Shown: piece by piece, positions 1 through 7,319 of the stretch | Layout: each line of letters begins with the position of its first letter | How positions within the stretch are numbered: the first letter of the stretch is position 1 | Assembly (NCBI GenBank): GCA_035547055.1 | Contig: DASZVN010000035.1 | Span: 1 to 33,192, forward strand | Length of the DNA: 33,192 bases | Source: DASZVN01 sp035547055 | GTDB taxonomy: Bacteria > Pseudomonadota > Alphaproteobacteria > Rhizobiales > Methylopilaceae | Direction: 5' to 3' | Notes under the pieces: generated by a model | Databases searched by the model: none | Seen by the model: only the letters and a program-made list of their open reading frames with translations | What the model was told of the DNA's origin: nothing | Position numbers and translations under genes: made by a program

Positions 1-338
1 CCGCCTTCCGTGACCGTCATGCTGGCGCGGCGCTCGCGGTGGATGAACCAGAGGTTCCGCAGGTAGATGAAAAGCCCGGCGCCCTGGCCGACGATGAAGA
101 CCGGATCGCGCCGCGTCAGCGCGTAGATGAAGAGCAGGAGACCCCCGGTCACCGAAAAATACCAGAAGGCCACCGGCACCACGCTCCGCTTGGCCCGCTC
201 GGACGCGAGCCACTGCACCAGGAAGCGGCCCGAGAACAGCGCCTGGGCGAACCAGCCCAGCGCCACCCAGGCGTCGAACTTGGCGACGAAGACGTCGTGC
301 AGATAGGCGACGATCTCTTGCCAGAGGTCAGGATGCAC
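1..338 (-). CDS. LAB_N (lipid A biosynthesis N-terminal domain) membrane protein, 3' end off window
   Basis: Small integral membrane protein of the lipid-A-disaccharide-synthase N-terminal-domain family, which occurs as a stand-alone protein beside polyprenyl-phosphate glycosyltransferases. The visible 112 codons read through hydrophobic segments containing WVALGWFAQALFSGRF and FVQW-type family residues (RFLVQWLASE), then LFIYALTRRDP and LFIYLRNLWFIHRERR, as expected for the family. GTG at 338 is chosen because it overlaps the end of the upstream glycosyltransferase gene by 11 bases and gives a family-sized protein. The reading frame is still open at base 1, so the C-terminus lies outside. 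Its presumed role, helping a lipid-linked sugar reach lipid A or another envelope acceptor, is inferred from the operon partners. Confidence 0.85.
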   Translation of the reverse strand, partial: MHPDLWQEIVAYLHDVFVAKFDAWVALGWFAQALFSGRFLVQWLASERAKRSVVPVAFWYFSVTGGLLLFIYALTRRDPVFIVGQGAGLFIYLRNLWFIHRERRASMTVTEG

Positions 339-1095
339 CGCGCTTCACCTCCGCCGCCTGCGGCACCCGGCGCCGCCGGCGGATCAGCCACCACACGCCG
401 AACAGGTCGAGAATGCCGACCCACAGCCGGTCCCACAGCCCGTAGTTCGAGGCGCCGTGGCGCCGCGGCCGGTCGACCACGTCGACATGGCGCACCGCGT
501 AGCCGTCGCGGGCGACCAGCGCCGGCAGGAACCGGTGCAGCCCGTCGAAATAGGGCAGCGCCAGGAACACGTCGCGCCGGAACGCCTTGAGGCCGCAGCC
601 AGTGTCGCGGGTGGCGTCGCGGAGCACCCGGCCACGGACGCCGTTGGCGATGCGCGACTGCAGCTTCTTGAAGCCGGTGTCCTTGCGGCCGACGCGCTGG
701 CCGGCGACGAGGCCGCAGCCCGGGCCGCCGTCCGCGAGCGTGGCGATGAGGCGCGGCAGGAACGCTGGGTCGTTCTGGCCGTCGCCGTCGAGAGTCGCGA
801 CGACATCGCCACGCGCCGCCGCGACACCGCTGCGGACCGCCGCCGACTGACCGCACGAGGCGGCATGACGGATCTGGCGGAGCCAGGGCCGTTCGGCCTG
901 GAGCGCGGCCACGGCCTCGCCGGTGCCGTCGGTCGAGCCGTCGTCCACGAAGACGATCTCGAAGCCGCCCTCGACCCCGGCCAGCGCGGCCTCGATCTCG
1001 GCGACGAGCGGCGCGACGTTCGCGGCCTCGTTCCGCGCCGGCACGACCACCGAAATCCGCGGCGCGGCGTCCGCCATCCCCTCGTCCCCGTTCAT
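328..1095 (-). CDS. Family 2 glycosyltransferase, dolichol/polyprenyl-phosphate sugar synthase type
   Basis: 255 residues. A cytoplasmic GT-A fold transferase expected to load a nucleotide-activated sugar onto a polyprenyl phosphate carrier. Visible family motifs are the start ISVVVPARNEAANV, the nucleotide-binding FVDDGSTDGTGEA, and the metal-binding acidic stretch TLDGDGQNDP. Later come GQRVGRKDTGFKKLQSR and RDTGCGLKAFRRD, typical of DPM1/ArnC-like enzymes. A single hydrophobic stretch near the C-terminus (VGILDLFGVWWLI) may anchor it. ATG at 1095 overlaps the stop of the ArnT-like gene as ATGA; a second ATG at 1077 (MADAAP) is possible. The three-gene arrangement suggests it makes the lipid-linked donor used by the ArnT-like enzyme. 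The sugar cannot be read from sequence. Confidence 0.88.
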   Translation of the reverse strand: MNGDEGMADAAPRISVVVPARNEAANVAPLVAEIEAALAGVEGGFEIVFVDDGSTDGTGEAVAALQAERPWLRQIRHAASCGQSAAVRSGVAAARGDVVATLDGDGQNDPAFLPRLIATLADGGPGCGLVAGQRVGRKDTGFKKLQSRIANGVRGRVLRDATRDTGCGLKAFRRDVFLALPYFDGLHRFLPALVARDGYAVRHVDVVDRPRRHGASNYGLWDRLWVGILDLFGVWWLIRRRRRVPQAAEVKRGAS

Positions 1096-2894
1096 GGCGG
1101 CTTGGGGTAGACTGCGAACACGCCGATGTCGAGGCGATGGCCGCCGTTGAGGTTCACTCCGCTCACCGTCGTGGCCAGCGCCGGCCGGGTGCCGCCCGCG
1201 GCAAGTGCGGTGCGGAAGGCCGCCTCCTGCCGCCGCTCGACGAAGGCGATGCGGCAGCCGCCGCCGGCGAGGAAGCGCGCGGCGCCGGCGCCGTCGGTCA
1301 TCAGGAGGTCCGGGCGCGTGAGAAAGACCAGGCTCGGCTCGTTGTCGCCGGCGGTGGCGACGGCCGGATCGGTGCACGGCACCGTCGCGACGGCCGCCGC
1401 GAGGCGCGGGCTGATCCACAGGCTGCGCAATTCCGGCAGGCCGATCTGGTAGACGCCGCCATAGGTCGCGACCGCGACGGCCAGCGTCAGCGCAAACGCC
1501 GTGCGGAGGCGGCCGCGCCACAGCTTCGCCAAAGCGAGGCCGAGCAGCGCCCACGCGACCAGCACGAACGGCACCATGCGGTAGGACCAGTAGCCGTCCA
1601 TCCGCGCGATCGCGCCGAACAGCGCGAGCGGCAGCACCGCCGCGCCCAGGCCGAGCAGCGCCGCCGCCGCCAGCCGCGCCCAGAGCGGCGGCACCCGCTC
1701 CGCGGTGTCGGCGAGCCAGCGGCCGAACAGGAGCGCCAGCGCCGGCAACAGCGGCAGCACGTAGTGCGGCAGCTTGGTCGGCACCAGCTCGAACACGATC
1801 CAGGCTGGGACGAGCCACGCGAGGAGAAAGCGGACGCCCGGTTCGGCGCGCGCCCGCCAGGTCGGGACGATCGCGAGCGGCACCAGCGCCGACGCCGGCC
1901 AGAACAGGCCCCAGACGGCGGCGAGATAGGTCAAGGGCGGCGCGCCATGGGATTCGCGGGCGCCGCCGACCTTGGCGAGCATGTCGGTGCCGAGGCTCGC
2001 CGAGAAGAACTTGCCGTGGCTGGCGAGCCCGATGGCGACGAGCCACGGCGCGACGATCAGGATGGCGAGCGGCAGGCCGATCGCGGGGCGGAGGTGCTTC
2101 AGCCAAGCCGCTCGCCGATCGACCGCGACCAAGGCGGCGATGGTCAGGGCCGCGATCATCGGCGTGATCGGTCCCTTGACCAGGACGCCGAGCGCGAGCG
2201 CGACCCAGAACAGGAGCGCGAGGCCGAGGACCCCGCCTCCGTCATCTCCGGGCCTGTCCCGGCCATCCGCGGCTTCCTGCGGCGGCGGCGCTGCAAACTC
2301 GTGGATGCCCGGGCCAAGGCCGGGCATGACGGGCTGGCGCCATCCGCGCCCTCTGGGATAAATCCGCGCCAGCGCGCCCTGCATGGCGACGACGGTCGCG
2401 AGCAGCACGGCGTCGGTGGTCGCGAGCCGCGCCTCCACCCCGACGAGGATGGCGGTCGCGAGCGCGAGCCCTCCCAGCAGAGCACCGCGGCCGCCGACCA
2501 GGGGCAATCCGGCCCAATAGGTCAGGAGCACGGCGGCGAGCACGCCGAGGAGCGAGGGCAGCCGGTAGAGCCAGATCGCCTGCCGGGCGTCGGGGACGCC
2601 GAGCCCCTCCCCCGCCGCGACGGCGGCGGCCTGGAGCCAGTAGATGCCGACCGGCTTGTTGTAGCGGGGCTCGTCCTGGAAGCGGATGTCGACGAAATTG
2701 CCGCTGGCCAGCATCTGCCGCGTCGCCTCGGCGAAGCGCGGCTCGTCGCGGTCCACCGGCGGCACGCGGAAGAAGCCGGGCAGCGTCGCGGCCAGGGTCG
2801 CGAGGATAAGCAGCGCCACCGCCAGGCTGTGGCGGAGGCCGCCGTCACGGCCGGCTTGCAGCAAAGGGTCAGGCAGATCGCGTGCGCTCGACAT
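1092..2894 (-). CDS. ArnT-like GT-C family glycosyltransferase (GT83 type) carrying an in-frame repeat insertion
   Basis: 600 residues. A polytopic inner-membrane enzyme of the ArnT/PMT superfamily, which moves a sugar from polyprenyl phosphate to lipid A or a similar acceptor on the periplasmic side. After the first membrane span it shows the acidic loop motif PPVDRDEPRFAEATRQML and then DEPRYNKPVGIYWLQ, the hallmark of the family, followed by about ten further hydrophobic segments. The C-terminal soluble tail is less conserved. Residues about 188-219 (VMPGLGPGIHEF to RPGDDGG) are not family sequence but a translated palindromic repeat inserted in frame in a loop. The gene starts a three-gene overlapping operon. 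Start ATG at 2894; no strong ribosome binding site is obvious. Confidence 0.87.
   Translation of the reverse strand: MSSARDLPDPLLQAGRDGGLRHSLAVALLILATLAATLPGFFRVPPVDRDEPRFAEATRQMLASGNFVDIRFQDEPRYNKPVGIYWLQAAAVAAGEGLGVPDARQAIWLYRLPSLLGVLAAVLLTYWAGLPLVGGRGALLGGLALATAILVGVEARLATTDAVLLATVVAMQGALARIYPRGRGWRQPVMPGLGPGIHEFAAPPPQEAADGRDRPGDDGGGVLGLALLFWVALALGVLVKGPITPMIAALTIAALVAVDRRAAWLKHLRPAIGLPLAILIVAPWLVAIGLASHGKFFSASLGTDMLAKVGGARESHGAPPLTYLAAVWGLFWPASALVPLAIVPTWRARAEPGVRFLLAWLVPAWIVFELVPTKLPHYVLPLLPALALLFGRWLADTAERVPPLWARLAAAALLGLGAAVLPLALFGAIARMDGYWSYRMVPFVLVAWALLGLALAKLWRGRLRTAFALTLAVAVATYGGVYQIGLPELRSLWISPRLAAAVATVPCTDPAVATAGDNEPSLVFLTRPDLLMTDGAGAARFLAGGGCRIAFVERRQEAAFRTALAAGGTRPALATTVSGVNLNGGHRLDIGVFAVYPKPP
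2239..2332. repeat. Palindromic repeat family A, copy 1, inside the ArnT-like gene
   Basis: 94 bp beginning CCGTCAT and ending ATGACGG. The outer arms CCGTCATCTCCGGGCCTGTC and GCCAAGGCCGGGCATGACGG are imperfect inverted repeats. It matches copy 2 at 7215-7309 in arms and layout; the central parts differ. It is read in frame by the ArnT-like gene, giving MPGLGPGIHEF then DRPGDDG. No transposase is present. Confidence 0.85.
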
Positions 2895-2946
2895 CGGCGG
2901 CGGTCAGGTGCCCGACCCAGGGACAAGATGCAAGCGGCGAAGAATC

Positions 2947-3008
2947 GTAGGGTGGGCATCGGCCTGCCGATGCCCACGTCGTGGGCAACCGAAGCTTGCC
3001 CACCCTAC
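2947..3008 (-). repeat. Palindromic repeat family C, copy 1, downstream of the lytic transglycosylase
   Basis: 62 bp bounded by GTAGGGTGGGCA and TGCCCACCCTAC, with internal hairpins GCATCGG/CCGATGC and CCCAC/GTGGG. Read on the minus strand it aligns along its length with copy 2 at 4258-4320. It lies between the start of the ArnT-like gene and the stop of the transglycosylase, so it could also act as a transcription end point, though no T-tract follows. Confidence 0.8.
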
Positions 3009-3016
3009 AAGGGTCG

Positions 3017-4231
3017 TCAGCCGCCGCGCACCCGCGCGAGCAGGGCCGGCGTCGGATAGCCGTCGGCCGGCATGCCGTATTTGATCTGGAGCTGGCGGAC
3101 GGCCGCGCGCGTCTGTTCGCCCAGCACCCCGTCGATCTTGCCGACGGCAACGCCGCGGCGGGCGAGCGCAGCCTGGAGCTCGCGGGTCTGGGCGACGCTG
3201 AGGCCCCCTGCCCCGCCGTCGCCGCGCAGAACCGCCGGCGCCCCCTCGAGGCGCGTCGCGAAATAGGCGGCGGTCGTCGCGTAGACCAGCGACTTGTTCC
3301 ACTGGGTGAAGACGTCGAAGTTCGGATAGGCCAGGAAGGCGGGCCCGCCGCGCCCCATCGGCAGCAGCAGCGCCGCCGGCAGCCCGTCGGCCGGCAGCCG
3401 CCCGCTCCTGGCCTCGACGCCGAGGCGCACCCAGTAGGAGCGCGGATGGCGAATCGCGAGGTCGGCCTGCTGCCACGGCAGGTTCGGCGGCACCCGCACC
3501 TCCTGCAGCCAGGGCTGGCCGCGGCGCCAGCCGAAGCCGGCGAGATCGGCCGCGGTCGACGCCAGGACGTCCGGCACGCTGTGCAGCAGGTCGCGCTTGC
3601 CGTCGCCGTCGAAATCGACCGCGTGGAGCACGTAGTCGCTCGGCAGGAACTGGGTCTGGCCGAGCTCGCCGGCCCAGGCGCCGTGCATCTCGCCGGGCGT
3701 GAGGTCGCCGCGCTGGACGATCTTCATCGCGGCGACGAGCTGGGTCTCGAACAGCTCCGGCCGGCGGCAGTCATAGGCGAGCGTCGCCAGCGCGGTCAGG
3801 GTCGGGAAATTGCCGATATTGGCGCCGAAGTCGCTCTCCAGCCCCCACAGCGCGGTCACGACCGCGCCGGGAACGCCCCAGCGCTGCTCGACGCGGCTGA
3901 AGACCGCTGCATAACGCCGTAGCTCCTGCGCGCCCTTGGACAGGCGATAGCCGGCCACCATGCGGTCGGAGAATTGGAGGAAGCTCTGCGCGAACACGCC
4001 CTGGCCGCGGTCGCGCTGCACAATGCCCGGGTCGAAGCGGACGCCGGACATCACCTCGCTCGCGACCTGCGGCGACACGCCGGCCGAAACCGCCCGGCGG
4101 GCAAAGCTCTGGCGCCACGCATCGAAGCTTTGGCCGCCGTGGCATTCGGGGCCCGCCAGCGCCGGCGCCGCCATGAGGGCCAGCGCGACGAAAGCGACCG
4201 CGCCCGCCGCGGCGCGTTGGATCCGGCTCAT
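3017..4231 (-). CDS. Lytic murein transglycosylase, MltB family, with C-terminal peptidoglycan-binding domain
   Basis: 404 residues. A periplasmic enzyme that cleaves the MurNAc-GlcNAc bond of peptidoglycan non-hydrolytically. It has an N-terminal signal peptide (hydrophobic AVAFVALALMAAPALA, cleavage after about residue 27). The SLT_2/MltB domain has its catalytic glutamate in VVTALWGLESDFG (about E132), followed by GNFPTLTALATLAYD and GELGQTQFLPSDY. A PG_binding_1 domain follows at about residues 335-400 (LQAALARRGV to IDGVLGEQTRAAVRQLQIKYG). ATG at 4231 is chosen because it begins the signal peptide and has GGAGG about 7 bases upstream; the frame extends further upstream without homology. 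It stands alone between two inverted copies of repeat family C. Confidence 0.92.
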   Translation of the reverse strand: MSRIQRAAAGAVAFVALALMAAPALAGPECHGGQSFDAWRQSFARRAVSAGVSPQVASEVMSGVRFDPGIVQRDRGQGVFAQSFLQFSDRMVAGYRLSKGAQELRRYAAVFSRVEQRWGVPGAVVTALWGLESDFGANIGNFPTLTALATLAYDCRRPELFETQLVAAMKIVQRGDLTPGEMHGAWAGELGQTQFLPSDYVLHAVDFDGDGKRDLLHSVPDVLASTAADLAGFGWRRGQPWLQEVRVPPNLPWQQADLAIRHPRSYWVRLGVEARSGRLPADGLPAALLLPMGRGGPAFLAYPNFDVFTQWNKSLVYATTAAYFATRLEGAPAVLRGDGGAGGLSVAQTRELQAALARRGVAVGKIDGVLGEQTRAAVRQLQIKYGMPADGYPTPALLARVRGG

Positions 4232-4257
4232 CGAAGTCCTCCGTCTGTGGCGCCATC

Positions 4258-4320
4258 GCAGGGTGGGCACGCAAAGCGCGCCCACGAAAGCGGGCATCGG
4301 CTTGCCGATGCCCGCCCTCC
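4258..4320 (+). repeat. Palindromic repeat family C, copy 2, upstream of the lytic transglycosylase
   Basis: 63 bp from GCAGGGTGGGCA to GATGCCCGCCCTCC. It shares GGGTGGGCA, GCCCACGA, GGGCATCGGC and GCCGATGCCC in the same order as copy 1 read on the minus strand. It is therefore the same family in the opposite orientation. It occupies most of the gap between the amidohydrolase stop and the transglycosylase start. Confidence 0.78.
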
Positions 4321-4333
4321 GGAGCCGGTGCGC

Positions 4334-5365
4334 TCAGGCGCGCGCGGCCTGCTTGGCGCCCTTCTGGTCGGCGAGGTTCAGCCGGGTGAAGAGACGCCGG
4401 GCGTTGCCCTCGAAGATCAGGGCACGGTCGGCCTCGGTCAGGAAGTCGATCTCCTCGATCTGCGGCTTGATGTCGTCGTAGGTGCGGCCGGTCTCGGGGT
4501 CCATCGCCGAGCCCGAGCCCGGGTTCTCGGTACCGAACAGCACCCGCTCCGGCCCGACCAGCCCGATCAGCATCTCCAGCGACTTCTTGTTGTGGATGCA
4601 GGTGTCGAAATAGAGCTTCTTCAGCCCGTTGTCGAAGTCGCTCGGCTTGCCGCCGTGCAGCGCCGCGCCCGCCCGCCAGCGCCCGACCTGATAGGGGATC
4701 GAGCCGCCGCCGTGGGCGACGATGATCTTGAGGTTCGGGAAGTCGTCGAACACGTGGGAGTCGACCAGCGACAGGATCGCCAGGCTCTCCTCGGTGATGA
4801 AGTGCTGGCTGTAGCTCTCGCGCCCGTTGCGGCAGCCGCCGGAATGGATCAGGCCGGGAATGTCGAGCTCGCACATCTTCTCCCACAGCGGATACCAGTA
4901 CTTGTCGCTGAGGATCGGCGTGGAGTTGTCGCCCTCGCCGGGATCGGTGTCGATCAGCGTGCCGACGAAGCCGAGCTCCTTCACGCAGCGCTCGAGCTCG
5001 GGAAACGCGACCGAGACCGGCTCGTTCGCCATCTGCGGCATGCCGCAGACGCCGCGGAACTTGTCGGGGAACAGCTTGACCTGCTGGGCGATGTAGTTGT
5101 GCACGCCGACCGCCCAGGCCTCGACCATCTGGTTGGGCTTCTCGTCGTGCATCTGCTGGAACGGACGCGGCGACAGGAACTGCATGTCCGTGCCGACCTT
5201 GGCGAGCGTGTCGAGGTTGCGCTTGGTCTCGCGGTGGTCGCGCACGAACTCGTCGGTGAACTTGGGCGGACGGTAGCCGTGGGTGCCGCGGGAGGAGGTC
5301 AGCAGCGCCTTCCAGGCGTACAGCTCCGGCGCGGCGCAGACATGCGAATGGCAGTCGATGATCAT
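4334..5365 (-). CDS. Amidohydrolase_2 family enzyme, LigJ-like (4-oxalomesaconate hydratase-related)
   Basis: 343 residues. A TIM-barrel metal-dependent hydrolase, hydratase or decarboxylase of the ACMSD/LigJ group. The N-terminus MIIDCHSHV carries the HxH metal motif. Later come FLSPRPFQQM, GLIHSGG (metal His), IIVAHGGGSIPYQVGR (His) and the C-terminal EGNARRLF typical of the group. GTENPGSGSAMDPETGRTYDD lies where LigJ-type hydratases carry their active-site acid. Overall layout and length resemble 4-oxalomesaconate hydratase of lignin-aromatic catabolism, but that activity is an inference and a decarboxylase is possible. ATG at 5365 starts exactly at the conserved motif. No other catabolic genes are adjacent on this strand. 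Confidence 0.85.
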   Translation of the reverse strand: MIIDCHSHVCAAPELYAWKALLTSSRGTHGYRPPKFTDEFVRDHRETKRNLDTLAKVGTDMQFLSPRPFQQMHDEKPNQMVEAWAVGVHNYIAQQVKLFPDKFRGVCGMPQMANEPVSVAFPELERCVKELGFVGTLIDTDPGEGDNSTPILSDKYWYPLWEKMCELDIPGLIHSGGCRNGRESYSQHFITEESLAILSLVDSHVFDDFPNLKIIVAHGGGSIPYQVGRWRAGAALHGGKPSDFDNGLKKLYFDTCIHNKKSLEMLIGLVGPERVLFGTENPGSGSAMDPETGRTYDDIKPQIEEIDFLTEADRALIFEGNARRLFTRLNLADQKGAKQAARA

Positions 5366-5460
5366 TGACGGCGCTCCCTCGGTCGATCGCGTCTTGGGGT
5401 GGGTGGCGCGATCTTTCCTTCGTTGCGGCGCCGAGCGCAAGGCCCGCAGTGCCCGCCCAT

Positions 5461-5496
5461 GCGGAAAGGGCGGCACCCCGAGGCGCCGCCCTCCGC
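5461..5496 (-). terminator. Candidate transcription terminator of the DUF1236 gene
   Basis: Perfect 8-bp stem AGGGCGGC (5467-5474) with GCCGCCCT (5485-5492), 10-base loop, extended by GCGG/CCGC with a two-base bulge. It starts about 20 bases after the stop codon of the DUF1236 gene on the minus strand. There is no clear U-tract, so it may only protect the 3' end of the message. Confidence 0.4.
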
Positions 5497-5516
5497 TGAA
5501 TCCGCAGGCCAATCGG

Positions 5517-5912
5517 CTAGCGGATTACCTCCACCACCTTCCGCGTGTACGGATCGACGATCACCCGCTGGTGGTTGACGATGGTGTAGTCGTACTTCTC
5601 GTACCGCGGCACCGGATAGACTTCGACGGTCTGCGGCAGGGTCGCGCCGACGACGACGTCGCCGTCATAGGCGATCGAGGGACGGTCCTCCTGGACCACG
5701 TAGGTGCGAACCTCCGGGGGCGGCGGGTTGACCGCCGTGCCGATGGCGCCGCCGGCGATGCCGCCGACGACCGCGCCGACCGGCCCGCCGACGACCGCGC
5801 CGGTCGCGGCGCCGGCGGCGACGCCGGCCACCGTCCCCGATTGCGCCATGGCGAAACCGGGAAGAGCGATAACGGCCGCCGCGGCGGCCAGGCTAAGCAC
5901 ATGTTTACGCAT
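5517..5912 (-). CDS. Small exported DUF1236 protein with glycine-zipper segment
   Basis: 131 residues. Signal peptide at the N-terminus (LSLAAAAAVIALPGFAMAQ). It is followed by a glycine/alanine-rich zipper-like stretch with repeated GxxxG spacing (AGVAAGAATGAVVGGPVGAV) that could insert in or associate with a membrane. The C-terminal domain has the DUF1236 pattern (YDYTIVNHQRVIVDP, then TRKVVEVIR). ATG at 5912 is preferred because AAGGAGGA lies 7 bases upstream and the signal peptide begins there. An EcfG-type promoter lies just upstream. The biochemical function is unknown; a role in envelope stress is inferred from the promoter and export signal. Confidence 0.85.
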   Translation of the reverse strand: MRKHVLSLAAAAAVIALPGFAMAQSGTVAGVAAGAATGAVVGGPVGAVVGGIAGGAIGTAVNPPPPEVRTYVVQEDRPSIAYDGDVVVGATLPQTVEVYPVPRYEKYDYTIVNHQRVIVDPYTRKVVEVIR

Positions 5913-5945
5913 GGCTGTCCTCCTTACGGAATAGGTGCAAGTGAG

Positions 5946-5970
5946 AACGCCCAAAGCTGCAATATGTTCC
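5946..5970 (-). promoter_or_regulatory. EcfG-type general stress promoter for the DUF1236 gene
   Basis: On the minus strand GGAAC (5970-5966) is followed after exactly 16 bases by CGTT (5949-5946). This matches the alphaproteobacterial EcfG consensus GGAAC-N16/17-CGTT. The predicted transcription start is about 25-30 bases before the ATG at 5912, leaving room for the strong ribosome binding site. This is a motif match, not a mapped start. Confidence 0.7.
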
Positions 5971-6072
5971 CGGGACGCCAGAATCCTCATGCGAATCATG
6001 CACGAGAATCGATCTTTTTACATAGCGATGCACGAGCGTATCTGAAAGAAACGATTCGTGAGCTATGCCCGG

Positions 6073-6093
6073 AAACCCCCTCCTCTTCAGGGG
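6073..6093 (-). terminator. Candidate terminator after the enolase-superfamily gene
   Basis: On the minus strand CCCCT (6093-6089) pairs with AGGGG (6081-6077) across a 7-base loop. A G and TTT follow (complement of 6076-6073). It lies about 25 bases downstream of the stop at 6118. The stem is short and the T-run minimal. Confidence 0.4.
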
Positions 6094-6117
6094 AGCATTC
6101 GCAATAGCCTGACGAGC

Positions 6118-7221
6118 TCAGATCGCGAAAGCCTCCGCATCGGCGCGGCGCAGTGCCAGCCCATGCCCCGGCTGCGAGAGATCCGGCCGGATCGTCCCGT
6201 CCTTCGCCTCGGGAGCGCCGTCGAACAGCATGTGCTCGATCCGGACATGGTCGTGGAACCACTCGATGTTCATGACCCGAGGCGCCGCGCAGCAGACCGG
6301 GAGATGCAGCGCAGGCGCGGTGTGGGCCGAGAGCGGCAGGGAATCGGCGTCGGCCAGCGCCGCGGCGCGGAGGAAGCCGGTATAGCCGCCGCAACGCGTA
6401 GCATCGGCCTGGAGCACGTCGACCGCGCCGGCCGCGAGCATGCGGCGGAAATAGACGGGCGCATCGCCATACTCGCCCGCGGCGACGTTCATGCCCGCCG
6501 GGGCGCGATCGCGGACCAGGCGCAATCCGTCGAGGTCGTCGCTCGTCACGGGCTCCTCGAACCAGGTGACGCCGAGATCGGCGAAGCGCTCCGCGAACCA
6601 CAGCGCCTCCTTGCGGGTGCAGGCGCCGTTGGCGTCGACATAGAGCTGCGCGTCGCCGATCGCGCCGCGCGCGACCCGCGCGCGGGCAAGGTCGCGGCCG
6701 GGCTCGCTCCCGATTTTCATCTTCACCGCCGCGCAGCCGTCGCGGGCGACCCAGCCGCCGAGCTGGCCCTGGATCTGCGCGTCGGAATAGGAGGTGAAGC
6801 CGCCGCTGCCGTAGATCGGCACCGCCTTCCGGGCCTGCCCGAACAGCGCCGCCAGCGGCACGCCGAGGAGGCGCGCCTTGAGGTCCCAGAGCGCGACGTC
6901 GAGCGCCGAGACCGCGGCCGACGCGATGCCGGGGCGCCCGAGATTGCGCACCCGGCCGACCAGCGCGTCCCAGATCGCGGGAATGGCGAACGGATCGCGG
7001 CCCTTCACCAGCTCGCCGAGCGGCCCATTGACGAGCTGCGCCGCCTCCGGGCCGCTATAGGTGTAGCCGAGGCCGGCTTCGTCGCCTGCCGTCGCCTCGA
7101 CGACGACGATGGTGGTCGCGGTCCAGGCGAAGGTGCCGTCGGCCTCCGGCGCGTCGGTCGGAATGCGGTAGGCGCGAGCTGCGATACGCGCGATCGCCGG
7201 CGGGCCGGTGACGTCCGTCAT
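6118..7221 (-). CDS. Mandelate racemase/muconate lactonizing enzyme family protein (enolase superfamily)
   Basis: 367 residues. An Mg-dependent enzyme abstracting a proton alpha to a carboxylate of an acid sugar or similar substrate. The N-terminal capping domain contains RAYRIPTDAPEADGT and TTIVVVEATAGDEAGLGYTY. The barrel shows the KxK catalytic lysines (AAVKMKIG), metal ligands in LYVDANGAC, WFEEPV and AAGEYGD, and a His in LSAHTAPALH, consistent with the mandelate racemase subgroup. ATG at 7221 begins the family-like N-terminus; this start codon lies inside palindromic repeat A copy 2. There is no Shine-Dalgarno sequence, but the start overlaps the stop of a repeat-encoded mini-ORF (ATGA). 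The substrate is unknown. Confidence 0.88.
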   Translation of the reverse strand: MTDVTGPPAIARIAARAYRIPTDAPEADGTFAWTATTIVVVEATAGDEAGLGYTYSGPEAAQLVNGPLGELVKGRDPFAIPAIWDALVGRVRNLGRPGIASAAVSALDVALWDLKARLLGVPLAALFGQARKAVPIYGSGGFTSYSDAQIQGQLGGWVARDGCAAVKMKIGSEPGRDLARARVARGAIGDAQLYVDANGACTRKEALWFAERFADLGVTWFEEPVTSDDLDGLRLVRDRAPAGMNVAAGEYGDAPVYFRRMLAAGAVDVLQADATRCGGYTGFLRAAALADADSLPLSAHTAPALHLPVCCAAPRVMNIEWFHDHVRIEHMLFDGAPEAKDGTIRPDLSQPGHGLALRRADAEAFAI

Positions 7222-7309
7222 GGCCGGGCTTGTCCCGGCCATCCACGGCTGCTTTCGGGCGAAACGGACAGGGACTCGCGGATGCCCGGCCCGAGGCCGG
7301 GCATGACGG
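7215..7309. repeat. Palindromic repeat family A, copy 2, at the junction of two genes
   Basis: 95 bp beginning CCGTCATGGCCGGGCTTGTC and ending CCGAGGCCGGGCATGACGG. It has the same orientation and arm sequence as copy 1 at 2239-2332. Its left end supplies the start codon of the enolase-superfamily gene. The rest fills the space after the stop codon of the PoxB-like gene. Confidence 0.88.
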
Positions 7310-7319
7310 GGCGCGCCAT
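7218..7319 (-). CDS. Repeat-encoded 33-codon mini-ORF bridging two genes
   Basis: Open frame of 33 residues, MARPVMPGLGPGI to GWPGQARP, read across repeat A copy 2. Its ATG (7319-7317) shares its A with the TGA stop of the PoxB-like gene (TGATG). Its own TGA (7220-7218) overlaps the ATG of the enolase-superfamily gene (ATGA). Whether a stable peptide is made is doubtful; the arrangement looks suited to passing ribosomes from one gene to the next. Confidence 0.4.
   Translation of the reverse strand: MARPVMPGLGPGIRESLSVSPESSRGWPGQARP

Noticed and set aside
1137..3059. 640-codon plus-strand frame opposite the ArnT-like gene
   Set aside because: Composition dominated by Arg, Gln and Glu as expected from an antisense frame of a hydrophobic protein.
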